Source of the DNA: Rothia nasimurium
GTDB lineage: Bacteria; Actinomycetota; Actinomycetes; Actinomycetales; Micrococcaceae
Length of the DNA: 64,000 nucleotides
Assembly: GCF_928391935.1 (NCBI RefSeq)
Contig: NZ_CAKMTD010000003.1
Coordinates: forward strand, 62,001 to 126,000
Direction: 5' to 3'
The translations under genes and the position numbers were made by a program. The notes below the pieces were generated by a model. That model saw only the letters and a list, made by a program, of their open reading frames with translations. It did not search any database and was not told the origin of the DNA. This document shows, piece after piece, positions 41,287 to 51,122 of this stretch. Every line of letters starts with the position of its first letter. Positions within the stretch are counted from its first letter, which is position 1.

Positions 41287-41347
41287 CGCCTATTTCTCCC
41301 ACCCGGTGGGCGCTGGCTGGCCGGTGGGTGGGCGATTAAAACAACAG

Positions 41348-41378
41348 GGCCGCCCCGGTTGAGTGGGCCGGGGCGGCC
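41348..41378 (-). terminator. Terminator of the 346-residue LGFP-like gene
   Basis: An 11-bp perfect stem (GGCCGCCCCGG with its complement) with a 9-nt loop lies 21 bp past the stop at 41399. It is flanked by further complementary CAG/CTG bases. Confidence 0.7.
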
Positions 41379-41398
41379 AGGCTGTTGGTTGAGGTCTT

Positions 41399-42439
41399 TT
41401 AATGCTGGGGTAGCACCTGGTTTTGCCGGTAGGTGCGCATGGAGCAGGCGTCGCCATCTTCGCTGGTGATACCACGGGTGTAGAAGGTTTCGTCGATACC
41501 AAAGTCACCGGGGGAACTCATGAGGGTGGCCCCGCGTTCGAGGACCCCCCAGCGGGTGCTCATCAGGCAGCTCAGGGGGTTGTTCTCTGAGAAGATCGCC
41601 TGGATACGGACGTCGCCGGTGGTCTCGTTCACGGGGTATTCGTTGGAGGTGGCGATTAGGCCGTATTTGGCGGGAGATTCCATGTAGAGGCCCAAGGCGT
41701 CGGTGTTGACGACGATGGCCTTGGGCTGGCCCAGGGTGTATATGGCTGAGACATTATTGCCGAAGTCCTGGGCAATGCTGTTGTAGGTTGCCCAGTAGGG
41801 GCGGCTATCGACGTCAGGTTCAGGGGCAATGATGCCGTGGGCGACGGCGTCCTGGCGGGCAGCTTCCATCTTCTCTTCTGCGTCCCCGATGTTGGCGATG
41901 GTGCGGGAGGTACTGGCCTGGAGGTGGGCGTCCCGGGGGAAGCAGGCCCCGGTGGCCTCCCGTTCGGCCTGCCAGGTGAGGGCAGCGTCCGAGCGGAGGT
42001 TAATGTAGGTGCCGGGCTGGGTCTCAGGATCGAGGATAATCAGCCAGCGGGTACGGCCGTTGTGGGTGGTGATGGCCTGGCCACAGAAGCTGTGGGGGAA
42101 GGGTTCTGATTCAGCGTTGCCGAACTTCATGGCGCCACCGGCTTCGATGAAAGCGGCACCGAGGTCACCGGGGATCACCTGGATACCTCCGTACCGGCCA
42201 AAGGTGACTACTGCCTTGCTAAAGACCTGTTCAGCGGCCCCGTTATCGTACTTGACGTAGTTGGTGACGGGTTCGCCCAGTTCGTCCTTGTGGTCTTGCC
42301 AGTAGGAACCGATGGGGTTGCTGACCTCTACGGTCGGCTCGCCTGCGGCGGGCTGGGTGGTGGTTGCTCCGGCTGGAGTCAGGCCCAGGAGCAGACAGGC
42401 GATAGCTGCCAGCTTGAGGGGAGCGCTCAGGCGTTTCAT
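41399..42439 (-). CDS. Secreted LGFP-repeat-like protein (paralogue 1)
   Basis: A 346-residue exported protein: basic N-terminus, hydrophobic signal (LAAIACLLLGLTPAGA), cleavage near residue 25. Residues ~35-105 have the pattern SNPIGSYWQDHKDELGEP ... GGAMKFGNAESEP, which recalls LGFP repeats of secreted actinobacterial wall-associated proteins. The C-terminal half contains AQDFGNNVSAIYTLGQPKAI and four or more Cys, possibly disulphide-bonded. ATG with AAAGGA upstream. It is a clear paralogue of the next gene (same order and blocks, e.g. KFGNAES, TTHxxxTRWL, YINLRS, WQAER) but shorter by about 160 residues. Role unknown. Confidence 0.65.
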   Translation of the reverse strand: MKRLSAPLKLAAIACLLLGLTPAGATTTQPAAGEPTVEVSNPIGSYWQDHKDELGEPVTNYVKYDNGAAEQVFSKAVVTFGRYGGIQVIPGDLGAAFIEAGGAMKFGNAESEPFPHSFCGQAITTHNGRTRWLIILDPETQPGTYINLRSDAALTWQAEREATGACFPRDAHLQASTSRTIANIGDAEEKMEAARQDAVAHGIIAPEPDVDSRPYWATYNSIAQDFGNNVSAIYTLGQPKAIVVNTDALGLYMESPAKYGLIATSNEYPVNETTGDVRIQAIFSENNPLSCLMSTRWGVLERGATLMSSPGDFGIDETFYTRGITSEDGDACSMRTYRQNQVLPQH

Positions 42440-42512
42440 AAGGTCCTTTGCGTAAGGTCTGTGATTGTGATTGTGGTGGGACAATCCTACAGGGACTGAG
42501 CCCTAAATAAGC

Positions 42513-42551
42513 AGGTGCCCCCCACCACAGGATGAGTGGTGGGGGGCACCT
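42513..42551 (-). terminator. Terminator of the 505-residue LGFP-like gene
   Basis: A 16-bp perfect stem (AGGTGCCCCCCACCAC with its complement) and a 7-nt loop between the two paralogues. On the minus strand it is 11 bp past the stop at 42563. Confidence 0.75.
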
Positions 42552-42562
42552 TCTTTGGTGTC

Positions 42563-44080
42563 TTAGATACCAAGTCCCTTGTACCAGGCGAGCTTGGCCT
42601 GGCCGAGTTCGTTGAGTTCAGCGTTCATGTAGGGGGTTCCCTTGGTCCAGACCAGGGTTCCGCCTTCAAAGGCCTGGGTGACGATGGTGGTGCCGTTGGC
42701 GGTGGATTCGGTGGCTGCCGCTACCGGGGCTCCCAGCATGGTCATTTCGCTCCAGATGTTCCAGTTACCACCGGTGGCCCAGTCGTTGTAGGAGGAGAAG
42801 CGGCCCCGGTCTGCCAGGTTCAGGGCCTGGGTCAGGGCGGAGGACTCGACGGGCTTGGCCCCGGCCAGGGGCTTGCCTGCCTCGTCGGCCTTGATGTAGA
42901 CCACCTTGTTGGCGTCAACGCGCAGTTCAAGAACCTGCTGCAGGGGGATGAACTTGGCGCTGGCCCAGTCGTAGGAGGCGTCAATCTCGGTGCCCTGGGG
43001 GGTGCGGTCCAGCATCCCTTCAGCCCAGGAGACGGGGGAGGCGGTGACCTGGCTTTCGTAGTTGATGCAGGTTCCGAAGTCGTCGAACTGGACGTAGTAC
43101 TGGGACATGACGGCCTTGCCGTCGGCAGTTGCGTAGAGGGCGTAGCCGTGGTCGTCCCAGGTTTCGGGGGTGGAGCACTGGGTAGCTGCGGTGTTGTAGA
43201 AGAGGGCCCGCAGTTCGGTTGCACCGGTAGCCCGGTTCTCAACGAACTCGTTCATGTAGAGGTAGGAGCCGTAGGCGGCAGGCTTGGTCAGGTAGACCTT
43301 GAGGGCGTTGGTGTTGACCAGAAGCGCACGGTCCTGGGCCTTGTTGTAGAGGCCTGAGACGTTGTTGCCGAAGTCCTGGGCGACGAGGTCTTCGGTGACC
43401 TCGCGGGGGGCCTGGCCCTGCTCCGCAACAGAGATACCGTTGGCTACGGCGATGGCGCGGGCGTCGGCAATCTTGTTGGCTGCGGCAGTGATGTGGGCGG
43501 GGGTCTGCTCGCCAGGGGTGGTGCCGTCACGCAGTACAGGGGTGACGGGCTGCTCTTCAACGGGAGCGATGTCTTCAAGCTGGGCGTTGTTGGCGAAGCA
43601 GGAGCGGGTCTTGGAACGCTCGGCCTGCCACTTCTTGCCCTCTGCTGACCGCAGGTCAATGTAAGAACCGGCCTGGGTCTTCTCGTCGAGGACGACCAGC
43701 CAGCGGGTCTTGGAGTCGTGGGTGGTCAGTGACAGACCGCAGTAGCCGTGCTTCCAGGGGGCTGATTCGGCGTTACCGAACTTCTCAGCACCGCCAGCCT
43801 TGAGGAAGGTTTCAGCGGCCTTGCCGGTGATAGCCTGGGCCCCGCCCCACTTGCCTGAGGTGACGACGCCACTTTCGAAGACCTGCTGCTTTGAGCCGTT
43901 GGCGAAGGTCTGCTCTGCACCCTTGGGTGCGCCAAGAACGTCCTTGTTCTGCTCCCAGTAGGCGCCGATGGGTGATGAGGTATCAACGGGGGCGACGTCC
44001 TGGGCGAGGGCGGCAGGGGCGCCTGCCATAGAAAGACCGACGAGGGTGGTAACTCCAAGAGGTGTGCGAAGGCTCTTCAA
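42563..44080 (-). CDS. Secreted LGFP-repeat-like protein (paralogue 2)
   Basis: A 505-residue exported protein with signal peptide (TLVGLSMAGAPAALA, cleavage near residue 26). Its N-terminal block (SPIGAYWEQNKDVLGAP ... GGAEKFGNAESAP) and middle block (AQDFGNNVSGLYNKAQDRAL) match paralogue 1. It has an extra C-terminal portion of about 150 residues (DRGRFSSYNDWATGG and onward). TTG start at 44078-44080 with AGGGA upstream. The tandem pair probably arose by duplication; separate terminators suggest independent transcription. The ligand or function is unknown. Confidence 0.65.
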   Translation of the reverse strand: MKSLRTPLGVTTLVGLSMAGAPAALAQDVAPVDTSSPIGAYWEQNKDVLGAPKGAEQTFANGSKQQVFESGVVTSGKWGGAQAITGKAAETFLKAGGAEKFGNAESAPWKHGYCGLSLTTHDSKTRWLVVLDEKTQAGSYIDLRSAEGKKWQAERSKTRSCFANNAQLEDIAPVEEQPVTPVLRDGTTPGEQTPAHITAAANKIADARAIAVANGISVAEQGQAPREVTEDLVAQDFGNNVSGLYNKAQDRALLVNTNALKVYLTKPAAYGSYLYMNEFVENRATGATELRALFYNTAATQCSTPETWDDHGYALYATADGKAVMSQYYVQFDDFGTCINYESQVTASPVSWAEGMLDRTPQGTEIDASYDWASAKFIPLQQVLELRVDANKVVYIKADEAGKPLAGAKPVESSALTQALNLADRGRFSSYNDWATGGNWNIWSEMTMLGAPVAAATESTANGTTIVTQAFEGGTLVWTKGTPYMNAELNELGQAKLAWYKGLGI

Positions 44081-44274
44081 AATATTCCCTAATGTTTGAT
44101 GGTTCTGTCTGACTGCCGGATGAGTGCGTGCTACCGGGCTTGTGGTGAACAGAGTTAAAAGTGTGCCCCTTTAAGCTATCAGTAATAACTAACCGGTCGC
44201 GCCACCTATTAGGGGGACATTTAACCCCACAAAATACCAGTTTAGGGGACAAAATTTGAGTTGCTTCGCCGTCC

Positions 44275-45429
44275 TTACAGGAGGATGGTGGCGAAGGTTC
44301 CAACCTGCTGCCACCCGGTCGCTGCGTAGAGGGCGCGGGCTGGGGCGTTGTAGTCGTTGACGTAGAGGGTGAGGTGGGGGAAGCGTTGCCTGATGAGCTG
44401 GCAGGCCTGGGCCAGCAGGACCGGGGCGAGTTTCTGCCCCCGGTAGGCGGGGTGGAGCCAGACCCCTTGGAGCTGGCAGATTGTTTCGTGGGCTAGTCCG
44501 ATGTCGGTTTTGAAAATAACGATGTTTTCGGCGTTGACGGCCACGACGGTGCGTCCGGTGCGGGTGAGCTCGTCGATGCGGCGGGAGTAACCTGCCGGGT
44601 CGCGGGTCATGGGGTCGTAGCCGACTTCTTCAGTGAACATGGCGACGGAGGCCCGCATGAGGCTGGGCCGGTCGTCAGTGCGGGCCCAGCGCACCGGTTC
44701 GAGGATGGGTGGGGCCCCGTGTCCGGGGCGCTCCAGGGGGGCGGACGCGAGCGTCCCCAGGTCTACGTGGGCTGGTAGTTCGAGGAGGGGCTGGGTATCG
44801 CGGACGTCGAAGGCCGGGGTGAGGCGCGGGGCGAGGTACTCCCAGAGGCCCAGGACGGGGTCTTGGTGGCCGAAGATGGAACCGATTCGGCGGTTGTGTT
44901 TGCGGATGTAGGCTGCGACCTGCCGGTAGTAGGCTGCTGGCAGGCTGATGGGTACGCAGTTGGCTCCGAGCCAGAAGGCCCCGACGAGGGTGTATCGGGT
45001 ATCTGCCCTGCGGTGGTGTGGTGAGCTGGTGAGGGTTTCTGGCATGCCGGGGAGGGCTGGTTCAGCGAAGTGAGCTCCTGCGGGTTTGCCGGTGAGGGCG
45101 CTGGTTTTGGTGAGGAGGGTATCTACGGTGCTCCGAATTTTTGAGGGAAGCTGTTCCCTAAGCGACGGCGGGGCGGGGCTTTCTTGGCCCTTCTCCCCTA
45201 CCGGGTGGGTTCCTGCTGGGGCGAAAATACCCATGAACCCGTGGGGGGATTTGATTCCTGCGAGGGTGCTGGTGGCAGGTAGGCCGAAGTGGTGGAGGTG
45301 CTCGGCGGCATAGAGTAAGCCCACCGGGTCTGCGCTGATCATGGTTTCTAGCTCGGCCCGGTCGTCAAGGGTGAGGGGGCGGATCAGGGCGTCTTCTGCC
45401 CCGCGAGTGAAACGGTTGAGCACGGACAC
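44275..45429 (-). CDS. GNAT-family N-acetyltransferase with N-terminal DUF4081-type domain
   Basis: A 384-residue protein with a C-terminal GNAT fold (QLQGVWLHPAYRGQKLAPVL is the acetyl-CoA-binding motif A, about residues 310-330; then YVNDYNAPARALYAATGW). The N-terminal half resembles the DUF4081 domain of actinobacterial proteins encoded beside ispG. It lies 21 bp after ispG in the rseP-ispG-GNAT order seen in mycobacteria and relatives. GTG start. The substrate is unknown. Confidence 0.85.
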   Translation of the reverse strand: MSVLNRFTRGAEDALIRPLTLDDRAELETMISADPVGLLYAAEHLHHFGLPATSTLAGIKSPHGFMGIFAPAGTHPVGEKGQESPAPPSLREQLPSKIRSTVDTLLTKTSALTGKPAGAHFAEPALPGMPETLTSSPHHRRADTRYTLVGAFWLGANCVPISLPAAYYRQVAAYIRKHNRRIGSIFGHQDPVLGLWEYLAPRLTPAFDVRDTQPLLELPAHVDLGTLASAPLERPGHGAPPILEPVRWARTDDRPSLMRASVAMFTEEVGYDPMTRDPAGYSRRIDELTRTGRTVVAVNAENIVIFKTDIGLAHETICQLQGVWLHPAYRGQKLAPVLLAQACQLIRQRFPHLTLYVNDYNAPARALYAATGWQQVGTFATILL

Positions 45430-45450
45430 GGTGGGCTTTCTGGTGGTGGT

Positions 45451-46617
<1,167 letters not shown>

Positions 46618-47136
46618 GACTTCCTCCAAAGGACAACATGTTTATTCAACTATCTATTGTGCCACGCTTCAGCCCAAAGCAAGCTTGAGGTAAAGCACAC
46701 CGGGCGGGCAAGGAAAGCAGGATTGATGCTTTGGTCTGCCCCCAAGGTGTGTCATATGTTTTAGCGACTCCTCTTGATTTCTACCTTTCTACTGCAATAA
46801 AGTCGCGTATACGGATCCCCTCTCCCGTACGTGGAGAATTAGGGGATCTAGCTGTTTAAGGGATGAAGGCGGGGTTACCTTTCAGGACGTCTGTGAGCGA
46901 GTTTATTGGTTGGGGCGCGACATGCGCCCCTTCGCCGACAACCGCTCTTGCTCCTCGCCTGGGGGCTCGCTGTCTATTGACGCCAGCCTCGCAGGCTCGG
47001 CTGATTCTCGAGGGTTTCTTTTTCGCTACGCGGAAACCCACGCTCATCCGATCCAGTCGGCTTTCAGGGGCGCAATGCTCGCGCCCAGCGCGAGCTCAAG
47101 AAGGTCAGTCGGCTAGAGGACGCGTCCGTCCTGGTT
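46618..47136. other. 519-bp ispG-rseP gap with hairpins and element C
   Basis: No gene was seen. From the ispG side: an extended imperfect hairpin at 46696-46751 (CACACC/GGTGTG ends and AAAGCA/TGCTTT inner stem); a hairpin at 46814-46848 (GATCCCCT/AGGGGATC with inner CTCC/GGAG); and element C from 46911. ispG may have its own promoter here. Confidence 0.6.
46911..47135 (-). repeat. Intergenic element, copy C (compound)
   Basis: Left arm TGGGGCGCGACATGCGCCCC (46911-46930) pairs imperfectly with the right arm (47065-47091), with GCCGAC (46934-46939) and GTCGG (about 47057) inside. The core is the same as in A and B: CAGCCTCGCAGGCTCGGCTG, TTTCTTTTTCGCTACGCGG. To its right, 47086-47110 repeats the arm side of copy B (CCCAGCGCGAGCTCAAGAAG, GTCAGTCGGC), so C appears compound or nested. 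It ends at the rseP stop (47137). Confidence 0.8.
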
Positions 47137-48483
47137 TTATAAGACGCTGACCGGCTTGAAGATGTCGGCGGCTACCAGGATGATGGTCATGAGCAGGAAG
47201 GCGCCAGCGACCAGGTAGGTCAGGGGCAGGAGCTTGACGGGGTCGAAGGGGCCGGGGTCGGGCCGTCCGAGTAGCTTGGCGGTCTTGCGGCGGAAGCCCT
47301 CCCAGAGAGCACCCAGCACATGCCCGCCATCAAGAGGCAGCAGGGGAATCAGGTTGAAGGCAAAAAGCATGAGGTTCATCTGGGCGACCAGGGACACCAG
47401 GGTAGCGGCCTTGTCGCGCAGAATAATTTGGTCATGGGCGGCGATTTCACCGGCGATTCGGCCCACACCCACCACAGACACCGGGCTGTTAACGTCCCTC
47501 TCCCCGTTGGTGATCAGGGTTTCAGCGACCCCGTAGACCCGCACCGGTAGTTTCACCAGCGTCGCCCCAATGCGTTCGAGGGACTGGCCCACCGTCGGCA
47601 GAACATCTCCTACTGTCCCCGGGGTCAGTTCGGTGGTGGGGCTGATACCGATAAAGCCGACTTCCTGGGTCTGGTAGGAGCCGTCCTCGTTCTTAACATA
47701 GGTGCCGGTGAGTTCGTCGTAGACGGGGCGGACGGTCAGCATGGGGGTGATAGTGAGGTCAAGGTTCTGGCCGTTGCGTTCGACGGTCAGGGGGACTTCA
47801 GTGTCAGCGTTGGCCTTGATCAGGCTGGTGAGCTGGTCCCAGCCTGTGACGGTTTGCCCGGCGAAGGAGGTGATGGTGTCGCCCGGCTGCAGCCCGGCTA
47901 GGTTGGCCGGGGCCTGGGGGTCTTCTACCCCGCACTCGGTGGAGTTGGCGGTGTCAGCGTTGGTGGCGTCCACCACCTGCACGCACTGGGAGACGGTTTG
48001 GACGCTGGCTGTTGGCTGGTAGGTGCCAAAGCCCAGCAGGAGCACGGCGGTAGCTACCACGCCGATGAGCAGGTTCATGACCGGGCCGCCCAACATAATA
48101 ATGATGCGCTTATAGACCGGCAGCTGGTAGAAGAGCCTGCCCTGGTCGGCGTCAGTGATACGTTCGGCGTCTGCGGCCCGGGCCTCCCGCGCCAGCTGCT
48201 GCAGGGGGCTGGTTCCTCCGACGCGGCCGTCCTCCCCCTCCTTGCCGGGCGGGTACATGCCAATCATGGAGATATAGCCGCCCAGGGGCAGGGCCTTGAA
48301 GCCGTATTCGGTTTCGCCGCGACGCCAGGAGAAGAGGGTCTTGCCGAAGCCGATCATGTACTGGGGTACGCGCACCCCAAACAGTTTGGCAGGCACCAGG
48401 TGCCCCAGCTCGTGCAGGGCGATCGAGAAGGCGATGGCGAGCGCCATGAAAGCAACACCGAGAATGAAAAGTAGGACGGTCAC
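47137..48483 (-). CDS. rseP: Site-2 protease RseP/Rip1 family (M50)
   Basis: An intramembrane zinc metalloprotease that cleaves anti-sigma factors and other single-pass substrates. The HExxH motif is at residues 24-28 (HELGH) in the first membrane segment; a PDZ domain follows near 190-260; the third metal-ligand motif LDGGH is near residue 384. 448 residues, with a total of four membrane segments. GTG start at 48481-48483 with a weak upstream GGGGAA. It shares a 392-bp divergent gap with pflB. Confidence 0.94.
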   Translation of the reverse strand: MTVLLFILGVAFMALAIAFSIALHELGHLVPAKLFGVRVPQYMIGFGKTLFSWRRGETEYGFKALPLGGYISMIGMYPPGKEGEDGRVGGTSPLQQLAREARAADAERITDADQGRLFYQLPVYKRIIIMLGGPVMNLLIGVVATAVLLLGFGTYQPTASVQTVSQCVQVVDATNADTANSTECGVEDPQAPANLAGLQPGDTITSFAGQTVTGWDQLTSLIKANADTEVPLTVERNGQNLDLTITPMLTVRPVYDELTGTYVKNEDGSYQTQEVGFIGISPTTELTPGTVGDVLPTVGQSLERIGATLVKLPVRVYGVAETLITNGERDVNSPVSVVGVGRIAGEIAAHDQIILRDKAATLVSLVAQMNLMLFAFNLIPLLPLDGGHVLGALWEGFRRKTAKLLGRPDPGPFDPVKLLPLTYLVAGAFLLMTIILVAADIFKPVSVL

Positions 48484-48875
48484 GAGGCTGGTTTCCCCTT
48501 GGTTTGGTCTGGTTTCCCCCGTGGTGGGTGGGGGTAGGACGGTCTTATGCCAGGGTACGCCAAGAACCTGGGGCCTTGCTGGGCTTTGGGGTGCTTCGAA
48601 CCCTTACTTTTGGGTCAGGTTGGCCCTAACGTCATAGTTGCGTCATGTAGGAAGTTTTTTCTTCCGCTCTCAGTCACACCCTGGCGTGCCTGCGTCACGT
48701 CTAGCCTTTCAGGTTCCTTGGATTTCCGGGGTAAACCCTGTGGTGACAGGCCCGAAAACACCCCTGGGGCAGGAAGGTTCCCTCTTTCTTTTTGGCGGAG
48801 GCAGGAGAAAAATAAAAGTCAAAAGCGGGCCGCCTCTCCGACGGCCCCACCATACCCCTCAAGGAGAACACAACC
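48484..48875. other. Divergent rseP-pflB promoter region
   Basis: 392 bp without a gene. It should carry the pflB promoter and possibly that of rseP. I looked for FNR (TTGAT-N4-ATCAA) and Rex (TTGTGAA-N4-TTCACAA) sites and saw none. It is T-rich near 48652-48664. pflB has a strong AAGGAG at its end. Confidence 0.5.
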
Positions 48876-50993
48876 ATGACCGTACAGGCACCCGCCCCAG
48901 CCACCGGTATTTTCGTCAACGAGCATTCAGCTGCCGCCTGGGAGGGCTTTGCCCCCGGCCCCTGGCAGGACGAAATTGACGTGCGTGGCTTCGTCCTGGC
49001 CAACTACACCCCCTACGAAGGCGACGCCGCCTTCCTGGCCGGGCCGACCGACAAGACCCTGCGCGTCTGGGACCACCTTGAGAAGAACTACCTCTCCGTT
49101 GAGCGTAAGAACCGGGTGTATGACGTTGACACCCACACCCCCGCCGAAATCGACGCCTTCCCCGCAGGGTATATTTCTGACGATGACAATGTGATTGTTG
49201 GCCTGCAAACCGATGTTCCGCTCAAGCGGGCCATGATGCCCAACGGCGGCTGGCGTATGGTTGAAACCGCTATCCGTGAGGCCGGGAAAGAGCCGGATGA
49301 GAACATCAAGAAAATCTTCACCGAATACCGCAAGACCCACAACGAGGCCGTCTTCGATATCTACACCCCGCGTATTCGCGCCGCCCGGTCCTCCCACATC
49401 ATCACCGGCCTGCCCGACGCTTACGGCCGTGGCCGCATCATCGGCGACTACCGCCGCGTCGCCCTCTACGGTGTCGACAACCTGATCGCTGATAAGGAAC
49501 GCGCCAAGCACGCTGTTGCCGATCAAGGCTTCTCAGAGCACTGGGCCCGCTACCGCGAAGAGCATTCCGAGCAGATTAAGGCTCTGAAGCGCCTCAAGAA
49601 GATGGCTGCCCTCTACGGTTTTGATATCTCCCACCCGGCCCGCACCGCCCAAGAAGCCGTGCAGTGGACCTACTTCGCCTACCTGGCCTCCGTCAAGTCC
49701 CAGGACGGCGCCGCCATGTCCATCGGCCGCCTCTCCGGCTTCCTCGACGTCTACTTCGAACGTGACCTAGCAGCCGGCCTCATCACCGAAACCGATGCCC
49801 AGGAAATGATTGACGCCCTCGTCATCAAACTCCGCATCGTCCGCTTCCTGCGCACCATCGACTACGACCAGATCTTCTCAGGCGACCCCTACTGGGCCAC
49901 TTGGTCAGACGGCGGTTTTTCCGACGACGGCCGCACCCTCGTCACCAAAACCTCCTTCCGCCTGCTGCAGACCCTCCGCAACCTAGGCCCCGCCCCCGAA
50001 CCCAACATCACCATCTTCTGGGACGAAAACCTCCCCGCAGGGTACAAGGAATTCTGCTCCGCCATCTCCATCGAGACATCTTCCATCCAGTACGAATCAG
50101 ACCCCCAGATTCGTGCCCAGTGGGGCGACGACGTCGCCATCGCCTGCTGCGTCTCCCCCATGAAAATCGGCAAGCAGATGCAGTTCTTCGGCGCCCGCGT
50201 CAACGCCGCCAAAGCCCTGCTCTACGCTATCAACGGCGGCCGCGACGAAATGACCGGCAAGCAGATTGTCGAAGGCTACGAACCCATCAAGGGTGACGGC
50301 CCCCTCGACTTCGACGAAGTCTGGCTCAAGTACGAAGAGATGCTCGACTGGGTTATTGCTACCTATGTTGAGGCCCTCAACATCATCCACTACAGCCACG
50401 ACAAGTACGCCTACGAAGCGATCGAAATGGCCCTGCACGACTCCGACATCATCCGCGCCATGGGTTGCGGTATTGCCGGGCTCTCCATCGTTGCCGACTC
50501 CCTGGCCGCCATCAAGTACGCTAAGGTCACCCCCGTCCGCGACGACACCGGCCTCATCGTCGACTACATCACCGAAGGCGACTTCCCCGCCTACGGCAAC
50601 GACGACGACCGCGCCGACGACATCGCCGCCACCATCGTCCACACCGTCATGGAGAAAATCAAGGCCATCCCCCTCTACCGCGACGCCATCCCCACCCAGT
50701 CGGTGCTAACCATCACCTCCAACGTGGTCTACGGCAAAGCAACCGGCAACTTCCCCTCCGGCCACCGCGCAGGCACCCCCTTCTCCCCCGGCGCCAACCC
50801 CGAAAACGGCATGGACACCCACGGCATGGTCGCCTCCATGCTCTCCGTCGGCAAGCTGGACTACGAAGACGCCCTCGACGGCATCTCCCTGACCAACACC
50901 ATCACCCCCACCGCCCTCGGCCGCACCAAGGAAGAACAGGTCACCAACCTGGTCGGAATCTTGGACGCAGGATTCATTCCTGAAGAGGACTAA
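48876..50993 (+). CDS. pflB: Pyruvate formate-lyase catalytic subunit without glycyl-radical domain
   Basis: PFL converts pyruvate and CoA to formate and acetyl-CoA in anaerobic metabolism. The adjacent catalytic cysteines are residues 424-425 (IACCVSP). The protein ends at residue 705 with ...VGILDAGFIPEED; E. coli PFL (760 residues) continues here with about 60 residues holding the radical glycine. That C-terminal domain is encoded by the next gene. AAGGAGAA precedes the ATG. No frameshift or remnant of the missing domain is seen after the stop: a hairpin follows instead. The protein can work only with the separate domain or a similar one. Confidence 0.95.
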   Translation: MTVQAPAPATGIFVNEHSAAAWEGFAPGPWQDEIDVRGFVLANYTPYEGDAAFLAGPTDKTLRVWDHLEKNYLSVERKNRVYDVDTHTPAEIDAFPAGYISDDDNVIVGLQTDVPLKRAMMPNGGWRMVETAIREAGKEPDENIKKIFTEYRKTHNEAVFDIYTPRIRAARSSHIITGLPDAYGRGRIIGDYRRVALYGVDNLIADKERAKHAVADQGFSEHWARYREEHSEQIKALKRLKKMAALYGFDISHPARTAQEAVQWTYFAYLASVKSQDGAAMSIGRLSGFLDVYFERDLAAGLITETDAQEMIDALVIKLRIVRFLRTIDYDQIFSGDPYWATWSDGGFSDDGRTLVTKTSFRLLQTLRNLGPAPEPNITIFWDENLPAGYKEFCSAISIETSSIQYESDPQIRAQWGDDVAIACCVSPMKIGKQMQFFGARVNAAKALLYAINGGRDEMTGKQIVEGYEPIKGDGPLDFDEVWLKYEEMLDWVIATYVEALNIIHYSHDKYAYEAIEMALHDSDIIRAMGCGIAGLSIVADSLAAIKYAKVTPVRDDTGLIVDYITEGDFPAYGNDDDRADDIAATIVHTVMEKIKAIPLYRDAIPTQSVLTITSNVVYGKATGNFPSGHRAGTPFSPGANPENGMDTHGMVASMLSVGKLDYEDALDGISLTNTITPTALGRTKEEQVTNLVGILDAGFIPEED

Positions 50994-51024
50994 AACCCAA
51001 TAAACCCGCAGTAACCCCGGCAGA

Positions 51025-51080
51025 AGGGGTGCCAGCCAGCACCCTAAACGCCAGCCCCGAGCCAGCTGGCTGGCACCCCT
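51025..51080 (+). promoter_or_regulatory. Strong hairpin between pflB and the glycyl-radical gene
   Basis: A 16-bp perfect stem (AGGGGTGCCAGCCAGC with its complement at 51065-51080) and a 24-nt loop, without a T tract. It may stabilise or process the mRNA so that the small subunit is made in a different amount from PflB. Confidence 0.65.
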
Positions 51081-51122
51081 CTACCGGGCCTACGACCTCA
51101 TCTAACTACTAAGGAGAACATC

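Noticed and set aside
48484-48875. FNR or Rex operator upstream of pflB
   Set aside because: No palindrome close to either consensus could be found by eye.
50994-51122. Remnant of a fused PFL C-terminal domain (pseudogene explanation)
   Set aside because: The gap has no similarity to the domain, and the downstream gene has its own ribosome-binding site and leader. The split looks genuine.
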